DNA from: Pseudomonadota bacterium
Lineage (GTDB): Bacteria; Desulfobacterota; Desulfobacteria; Desulfobacterales; JAHIVH01
Length of the DNA: 64,000 bases
NCBI GenBank assembly: GCA_018816735.1
Contig: JAHIVH010000073.1
Span: 84,101-148,100 of the forward strand
Direction of reading: 5' to 3'
Of the stretch, positions 59,334 to 64,000 are shown one piece after another. The notes beneath the pieces are model-generated. The model ran no database searches. It was not told the DNA's origin and saw only the letters and a list, made by a program, of their open reading frames with translations. The translations under genes and the position numbers were made by a program. Position 1 is the first letter of the stretch. Every line of letters starts with the position of its first letter.

Positions 59334-60455
59334 TCAGGTGGACATGGTTTTTATCAGCACACCAATATAAAATCGGGCATGGCTGATCGCTGTTGCCATA
59401 TTTGCGCGATGGTTTGCAAGCACACCGCTCAAACTTGCCTCGGTAACGACCCATGGGTTGATTTGCGCTGCTTTATCACAAGATGCAATCGCGTGCTCAA
59501 GGCTCTCTAATCCATGTCTGGTGACCAGTACGGAGTGAAAGTCTTTTTCCACTGCACCTAAAATCGTCTTCATGGCAGTTGCCACACCCTGAGCATAGTA
59601 CAAATAATCGTCTGCAGAAAAGGAACTGACTGTTTCACCCGTAGGCTCTTTTGTTTTTACAAGATCATCATCACAGCTTCCAAGAAGGTTTCTGTAGGAT
59701 TCAAGCAGTGGAATCAGGTTATCCGCCCGGTTGAAGAAGGTGGCTTCACCCATGAGAAGTTTGTTTCTGTATTTTTTAAGTTCCTCTAATCCATCAGCAT
59801 ATGATCGTTCCGGAGACTGAAAAAAGGGAAACCATAATCTGGTAGGCTGAACCATAAACCAGTTCTGGGCGTTTTCAAGATTTTTATCAAAAGATACTGT
59901 ACTTCCGGTTCTCGATATCCTTTCAAAAAGAATCAGTGCTGTTTTTCGGGTAACTTCAAGGACACCTTTCTGGAAGCAGTTGACATTGTCGGTAACTCTA
60001 AAAATATCATTGGGCCGCCATCCCCAGAAGCGTTTATGTAGCTCGTAGTCAAGTGGTTTGATTGTTTCGTCCACAAAAGCAACACCCGGAGGCATTGGCG
60101 GGTCGATTTTCATTGGTGTGCCGGTATTGGAATGGCTTATTTGCGCACCTGAACCCGTTGATGAAACATGACCGCCATCTTCATCAGGCATGCCGACTGA
60201 TTCGGAATCATCAAATTCTGATGAGGGATATGTCTGATTGACAGGCATTTTTTCATCTATAGATGCATAGGGTTGATGGTATTTTTCTTCGATCTGTTTG
60301 GTGATATTTTTCTCACGAATATAGGATATGCCTATACGCGCCAGCCATAAAAAGGCACATGCAATAATAATGACAAGGATAATACGGCTGAAGGCAAATC
60401 CCCCGAAACCTGCAGCATCACTCTTGTCTTGACCGGATTTTTCATGTGTTGCCAT
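59334..60455 (-). CDS. DUF2333 family protein
   Basis: 373 residues. One N-terminal membrane segment ('FAFSRIILVIIIACAFLWLARIGISYI') and a ~60-residue polar linker lead to the conserved domain: 'VDETIKPLDYELHKRFWGWRPNDIFRVTDNVNCFQKGVLEVTRKTA' and 'ENAQNWFMVQPTRLWFPFFQSPERSY', which I associate with DUF2333 (PF10095). The bulk is helical and probably periplasmic. No catalytic motif is known. It is the last gene after selB, about 48 bases downstream, though a role in selenium metabolism is not implied. Confidence 0.8.
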   Translation of the reverse strand: MATHEKSGQDKSDAAGFGGFAFSRIILVIIIACAFLWLARIGISYIREKNITKQIEEKYHQPYASIDEKMPVNQTYPSSEFDDSESVGMPDEDGGHVSSTGSGAQISHSNTGTPMKIDPPMPPGVAFVDETIKPLDYELHKRFWGWRPNDIFRVTDNVNCFQKGVLEVTRKTALILFERISRTGSTVSFDKNLENAQNWFMVQPTRLWFPFFQSPERSYADGLEELKKYRNKLLMGEATFFNRADNLIPLLESYRNLLGSCDDDLVKTKEPTGETVSSFSADDYLYYAQGVATAMKTILGAVEKDFHSVLVTRHGLESLEHAIASCDKAAQINPWVVTEASLSGVLANHRANMATAISHARFYIGVLIKTMST

Positions 60456-60503
60456 AATTCCTCCCTTGAGTTGTTGCCAAATATCAAAAAAATAATTAAT
60501 GTA

Positions 60504-62417
60504 TCAGCTTTTTTTTCTGAGTTGCCTGGTATCCCCGACCCGGATAGTAAAATTAATCGAATCAAAATATTCAATTAACGGTATAATATATTTTCTGGAC
60601 ACACCGGTAATATCCTTGAAATCCGGTGTTGTCATTTCACCTTTTTCCAAAATAAAATCTGTAACCCTTTTTTTCAGGTCTTCGATATGATCTGTATGGA
60701 AATAAAGATCATCCTTTGTTTTGATAATGAGGCCTTCGCCGATGAGCAGCATCAGAACGTCTTTCGCAACAGCAGGATCAATCTCAAGTGTTTTGGCCAG
60801 TTCACGAAAGAATGGCGGCGCAAGCCCGTCTGCTTTATATCTGCTTTCTATTTTTTTCTTTACATCTTCCTGGTCAATCTGAAGCGCTATTTTGTGACCA
60901 AAAAGACGGACAGAGTCTTCTTCCTGGGCGATTTTTTCATCTTTTACCATTTGATTGAGCATGATATTGAAAAGCTTGGTACCTATGCCCTTTGGTAATT
61001 TGGACAAAAGCTCCGCCTTGGGCATAGCACTTTTCAGAGGATTTGTCTTGTGATATTTTCCAAGATGGTCATGGATAAGCCCTGTCAGCTCAGCTATGGT
61101 TTTTTGATGAATAAATATCCTGTTTTCCTTGTCCATCTGAAGGATTGTCTTTGTGGCCATCAGACTCTGCAGGATTTGGTTGAGTTTTTTATCCGGAAGA
61201 TTTGTCATCACTTTAAGATCCAAAAAGGAAACACCGGAAAACCCCGCCTGAACGGCAAAAAACGAGATCGTTCCATCCGGGTCCTCTGAAAGAAGGATCT
61301 TCAGGCCTTCAATCACCTCCGGTTTGAACCTCTTGTGCTTGGCTGGCAGGGGATTCAATATCTCACCGCCGCCGATGGTTCTTACAGGAGAGTAGCTCCG
61401 GATGACAAAGCGGTCGTGCTTGACACAAGGCACGGGCGAATCGAGCCTGAGCTGAATAAAACCTGTTTCACCGGGCTGAAGGGTTTCCTTTTCAAGAACA
61501 ATCAGGTTCCCCATGATTTCAACCGTTCCGGTGTGAAAACGCACACGGGTTCGGTTCTTGATAGGCTTGGGGTTGCTTTTAAGATAAAGCATGGATGCAT
61601 CAAAAAGATAGCTTGGTTTCAAGGCATCCGGGTTTGACAAAACATCCCCCCGGTTTACAGAGGCTTTATCAAGACCCTGAAAATTGATTGCTGTGCGCAT
61701 GCCTGCTGCTGCTGTAGTGACCGTTTGATTATGTACCTGAATCCCTCTCACTTTCGAAGTCAATCGGGAGGGATAAATCATGATGGTTTCATCAACACTG
61801 ACCTGGCCTGAACTCAGGGTTCCTGTAATTACCGTTCCAAAACCCTTCATTGTAAATACCCTGTCCACAGGGAGGCGAAAAAGACCGGTCGACATTCTCT
61901 CGGGAATATTGCGACTCAGATCTTCAAGGGTTTCGATTAATTCAGGAATACCCTGGCCTGTTGAAGAAGATACGGGAATAAGAGGTGTATTTTCGAGAAA
62001 TGTGCCCGTCATGAATCCAGATATATCCTCTTTCACAAGTTCCAGCCATTCTTCATCCACAAGATCAATTTTTGTCAACACAATCAGGCCATGTTGTATT
62101 TTCAGAAGCGAACAGATTTCCATATGTTCCCGTGTCTGTGGCATCACACCTTCATCTGCAGCGATGATCATGGCCACAATATCAATGCCTGTCGCCCCTG
62201 CCACCATGTTTTTTACAAATTTTTCATGACCCGGTACATCCACAATCCCGATATGCTGACCGCTGGGAAGATCAAGTGATGCAAAACCAAGTTCAATCGT
62301 AATGCCTCGTTGCTTTTCTTCTTTCAGGCGGTCTGTATCCGTTCCTGTCAATGCTTTTACAAGACTGGTTTTACCATGATCAATATGGCCTGCTGTTCCC
62401 AGAATAATCTGTTTCAA
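60504..62417 (-). CDS. selB: Selenocysteine-specific elongation factor SelB
   Basis: 637 residues. GTPase domain: P-loop '[19 protein letters not shown]', '[16 protein letters not shown]', '[21 protein letters not shown]' and 'LTKIDLV' within the first 130 residues. Beta-barrel domains II/III follow ('[19 protein letters not shown]' near 185). The C-terminal ~240 residues form winged helices that read the SECIS hairpin ('[32 protein letters not shown]' at the end). It brings Sec-tRNA to UGA codons, so selenoproteins are expected elsewhere in the genome. selA and tRNA-Sec are not in this window. Confidence 0.97.
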   Translation of the reverse strand: MKQIILGTAGHIDHGKTSLVKALTGTDTDRLKEEKQRGITIELGFASLDLPSGQHIGIVDVPGHEKFVKNMVAGATGIDIVAMIIAADEGVMPQTREHMEICSLLKIQHGLIVLTKIDLVDEEWLELVKEDISGFMTGTFLENTPLIPVSSSTGQGIPELIETLEDLSRNIPERMSTGLFRLPVDRVFTMKGFGTVITGTLSSGQVSVDETIMIYPSRLTSKVRGIQVHNQTVTTAAAGMRTAINFQGLDKASVNRGDVLSNPDALKPSYLFDASMLYLKSNPKPIKNRTRVRFHTGTVEIMGNLIVLEKETLQPGETGFIQLRLDSPVPCVKHDRFVIRSYSPVRTIGGGEILNPLPAKHKRFKPEVIEGLKILLSEDPDGTISFFAVQAGFSGVSFLDLKVMTNLPDKKLNQILQSLMATKTILQMDKENRIFIHQKTIAELTGLIHDHLGKYHKTNPLKSAMPKAELLSKLPKGIGTKLFNIMLNQMVKDEKIAQEEDSVRLFGHKIALQIDQEDVKKKIESRYKADGLAPPFFRELAKTLEIDPAVAKDVLMLLIGEGLIIKTKDDLYFHTDHIEDLKKRVTDFILEKGEMTTPDFKDITGVSRKYIIPLIEYFDSINFTIRVGDTRQLRKKS

Positions 62418-62429
62418 TTTCAGGACTCC

Positions 62430-62606
62430 TTAAGACGTTTTTTTGTTTTTCCGCAAATATTCGAAAAAATAGGCCATGCAAACCATGAACACACCCAGCC
62501 CAGCCACATAAACCGGATTGGTATCCGGATAAAAAAATCGTGTAAGCAGAACAGCAAAAAAAGCGCCTAAAATCGCTCTGACAAAAAATATGATGAAACG
62601 GTTCAT
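62430..62606 (-). CDS. Small two-helix membrane protein upstream of selB
   Basis: 58 residues from ATG at 62606 (AAGGAG 8 bases upstream). Two hydrophobic helices ('FIIFFVRAILGAFFAVLLTRFF' and 'VYVAGLGVFMVCMAYFFEYL') joined by a short turn 'YPDTNP', ending in a basic tail 'RKNKKTS'. It starts the selB-DUF2333 transcript, 12 bases before selB. I do not recognise the family; no function is assigned. Confidence 0.65.
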   Translation of the reverse strand: MNRFIIFFVRAILGAFFAVLLTRFFYPDTNPVYVAGLGVFMVCMAYFFEYLRKNKKTS

Positions 62607-62923
62607 TTGAAAACTCCTTGAAACCTGGACATCCACTCACATGCCACAGGTTGAATAGCCAAAAGAAATTGTTATGCCATGCTTATAAAGATTTAGAACT
62701 AATACAGATGGTTTAACCGGTCAATAGCAAGTTTTTCAAAACCCGGTTAGTATTTTCATAAAAGTCTATATATCAAATGGTTAAATAAGCCGTAGATGCG
62801 TGGTATTGTGTTTACAGTTGTTTGTTTTTTACTGATTTTTGACTTTATTGATAATTTTTACAAGACATCAAGAAAACTTCTTGAAATGGAAAAAGCAATT
62901 TGGTATGTAGCAGTGTTTCGTAT
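62607..62923. other. Intergenic region between the selB operon and tRNA-His
   Basis: 317 AT-rich bases without a gene. It should carry the promoter of the minus-strand selB unit, which I cannot place with confidence, and the tRNA promoter at 62881-62909. Confidence 0.4.
62881..62909 (+). promoter_or_regulatory. Possible promoter of the tRNA-His/tRNA-Arg pair
   Basis: TTGAAA (62881-62886), 17-base spacer, TATGTA (62904-62909), about 15 bases before tRNA-His. Moderate match to the consensus. Confidence 0.4.
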
Positions 62924-63000
62924 GGTGGGTGTAGCTCAGCTGGTAGAGCGCTAGGTTGTGGTCCTGGATGCCGAGGGTTCGAGTCCCTTCACTCACCCCA
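62924..63000 (+). tRNA. tRNA-His (anticodon GTG)
   Basis: Cloverleaf with acceptor GTGGGTG pairing with CACTCAC, anticodon loop TTGTGGT, encoded CCA. The gene encodes the extra 5' G (G-1, at 62924) opposite C73 that marks tRNA-His. Confidence 0.97.
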
Positions 63001-63011
63001 TGAAATTTCAC

Positions 63012-63088
63012 GCGCCCATAGCTCAGTTGGATAGAGCGTCGGACTTCGAATCCGCAGGTCGCACGTTCGAGTCGTGCTGGGCGCGCCA
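63012..63088 (+). tRNA. tRNA-Arg (anticodon TCG)
   Basis: A 77-base cloverleaf with acceptor GCGCCCA pairing with TGGGCGC, anticodon loop CTTCGAA, encoded CCA. Eleven bases after tRNA-His and probably co-transcribed with it. Confidence 0.95.
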
Positions 63089-63096
63089 GCAAATTC

Positions 63097-63142
63097 AAGG
63101 GTTACAATAGGTTATGAACTTGCTATTGTAACCCTTTTTTTA
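63097..63142 (+). terminator. Intrinsic terminator of the tRNA-His/Arg transcript
   Basis: GGGTTACAATAG and CTATTGTAACCC form a perfect 12-bp stem (63099-63110 with 63123-63134), followed by eight T. Confidence 0.88.
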
Positions 63143-63440
63143 TTGGCACGCGGTGTTGGGACAATTGTTGGGAGGCTTCCTCAAGATGGGTTTAAAGTTT
63201 AATCCCTTTCCCCAGTGAGAATTATCACCAATTAACATCTAATTTAAAACAAGCGAAATGTAAGATACAATAAAAGAGTTCCTAAATCTACTCCTCGGAG
63301 ATCCTGAGGCAAGATTTATGACTCGAAACGCCGATTCGGCCCTCTCGAAAAAATCAAAAATGAGGGGTTTTCGGTCAGACACTAATTAGTCGTTTGGGTA
63401 GTATTTTTTTATTTCTATGAAAATCACTGATTACTACAGC

Positions 63441-63482
63441 GCTCAGATAAATTGATACCGGTTTGCTCAGATTTACCGATAC
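63441..63482. repeat. Two imperfect direct repeats resembling an IS terminal repeat set
   Basis: GCTCAGATAAATTGATAC (63441-63458) and GCTCAGATTTACCGATAC (63465-63482), 24 bases apart and sharing 14 of 18 bases. Repeats of this sort near an end are typical of IS21-family elements. No transposase of that family is present here, so this would be a solo end. Confidence 0.4.
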
Positions 63483-63591
63483 ATTGATTCACAAAGAAAG
63501 CCTTAAAAGCCTATCCCGCCAAACAATTTCAAAAAATACCCCGCCATGATCAAAGAACAGGATGGTAGTTAATGAAAGAGTAATCTGTAGA

Positions 63592-63723
63592 TTAGAAAGG
63601 GGTATCAATAAGCTTGATTTTTTGGGTGAGAAGTTCAACCTGTTTTTCCAGAACCCTTATGCGTTCATGAATATCATCAGCCGACCTGATGTTCGTGGTA
63701 TGCTGACCATCGGCAGGTTTCAT
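63592..63723 (-). CDS. Small coiled-coil frame, doubtful
   Basis: 43 residues from ATG at 63723 with AGGG a few bases upstream: 'MKPADGQHTTNIRSADDIHERIRVLEKQVELLTQKIKL'. The second half has a heptad pattern of Ile/Leu/Val. It could be a short protein of the neighbouring mobile element or chance. No family recognised. Confidence 0.25.
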   Translation of the reverse strand: MKPADGQHTTNIRSADDIHERIRVLEKQVELLTQKIKLIDTPF

Positions 63724-63724
63724 C

Positions 63725-63745
63725 GTCCCTATTAGAATAGGGGAC
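63725..63745. repeat. Imperfect palindrome, possible REP-like hairpin
   Basis: GTCCCTATT-AG-AATAGGGGAC, arms pairing with one bulge, about 115 bases before a Y1 transposase gene. REP-associated transposases act on such hairpins. Confidence 0.4.
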
Positions 63746-63861
63746 ATACAAATAATTAAAAATTCCCCTTGACACCACAATTCTCCTATGCCATCTTTTG
63801 TGAAAGTCTCAGCATAAATGTTAACAAGTTACTGAAAGATGATAAGCCATAGGAGAACGCC

Positions 63862-64000
63862 ATGCCCCGATACGCAAGGATGGTCATCCCCGAGGAAAAG
63901 ACCTGTTATCATGTGATGACCCGGACAGCCCTTGACGGTAATCCGTTTGAAGATGCGGAAAAGGATGAATTTGTTGATATCATAAAAAGATTCAGCAAAA
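63862..64000 (+). CDS. Y1/REP-associated tyrosine transposase (partial, C-terminus beyond window)
   Basis: ATG 63862 with TAGGAGAAC upstream; open to the window edge (46 codons). 'MPRYARMVIPEEKTCYHVMTRTALDG' followed by 'PFEDAEKDEFVDIIKRFSK' is the N-terminal part of the TnpA_REP-like Y1 transposases, whose next block would be the H-x-H metal site and then the catalytic Tyr. Such proteins belong to the HUH superfamily and cut single-stranded hairpins. It follows a palindrome and the debris beside tRNA-Arg. Completeness cannot be judged. Confidence 0.8.
   Translation, partial: MPRYARMVIPEEKTCYHVMTRTALDGNPFEDAEKDEFVDIIKRFSK

Larger units (their letters stand above)
63143..63861. other. Mobile-element debris downstream of tRNA-Arg
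   Basis: About 720 bases without a convincing large gene. Just after the terminator GTGTTGGGACAATTGTTGGG resembles the TTGGG-containing sites beside the tRNA-fMet element, perhaps an old attachment site. Further on come the imperfect direct repeats at 63441-63482 and a palindrome at 63725-63745 (separate entries), plus the doubtful small frame at 63592. Confidence 0.45.

Overview
The window looks like a chromosomal segment of a strictly anaerobic, sulfate-reducer-like member of the Desulfobacterota, probably Desulfobacterales. The basis is family content rather than any database match. It carries a small assimilatory-type siroheme sulfite reductase, a 2-oxoacid:ferredoxin oxidoreductase operon, an ADP-forming acyl-CoA synthetase, SelB (so the cell decodes selenocysteine), a DUF2333 protein, and the xerC-hslV-hslU and argBDFGH arrangements. 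Both edges cut genes: a polysaccharide pyruvyl transferase at the left and a Y1 (REP-type) transposase at the right.

Layout. 1-8609 (minus strand) is a surface-polysaccharide or glycoconjugate operon: a TMTC-like membrane TPR protein, a PglD/NeuD-like acyltransferase, four GT4-type glycosyltransferases and a pyruvyl transferase, mostly overlapping. 9198-13555 (plus) is a type IV pilin locus: a Thr-rich pilin with a sigma-54-type promoter, a second TMTC-like protein, a soluble DPM1-like GT2 enzyme, then a scar made of a broken spermidine-synthase-like gene fused to a second, headless pilin. 13789-27662 is housekeeping: coaBC, a UDG-like protein, a HAD phosphatase, xerC/hslVU, argB-D-F-G-H, a lipoprotein, folK, a TRASH-like protein, a transaldolase-family gene and pgsA, followed by tRNA-Gly and tRNA-Cys. 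27997-37640 mixes lipoproteins, a PilZ protein, a phosphoesterase, sulfite reductase, Tpx, a nitroreductase and acyl-CoA synthetase.

38010-38180 holds the most striking small gene. It encodes a very basic protein with an ArfA-like tail, and its reading frame runs straight into an intrinsic terminator with no stop codon before it, as in ribosome-rescue factors made from non-stop mRNA. 39443-46715 is accessory: a condensation-fold acyltransferase, a muramidase-like protein, a RelB/YafQ pair, and two tandem, related mini-elements inserted at an initiator tRNA gene. The right element keeps integrase, a TumE/TumA-like toxin-antitoxin pair and a damaged XRE gene; the left is a deleted copy.

46886-62606 returns to core functions: hom-thrH-yggU, purM, tsaD, mltG-nagZ, a radical SAM gene, korDABC-hemW, and selB with DUF2333. 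tRNA-His and tRNA-Arg follow, then about 0.8 kb of mobile-element debris leading into the transposase.

Working together: the left quarter can be read as one envelope-glycosylation neighbourhood (polyprenyl-phosphate sugar synthase plus two membrane TMTC-like enzymes around a Thr-rich pilin). The middle feeds arginine, CoA, folate and phospholipid synthesis, and the right serves threonine and purine synthesis, cell-wall turnover, tRNA modification, 2-oxoacid oxidation and selenoprotein synthesis.
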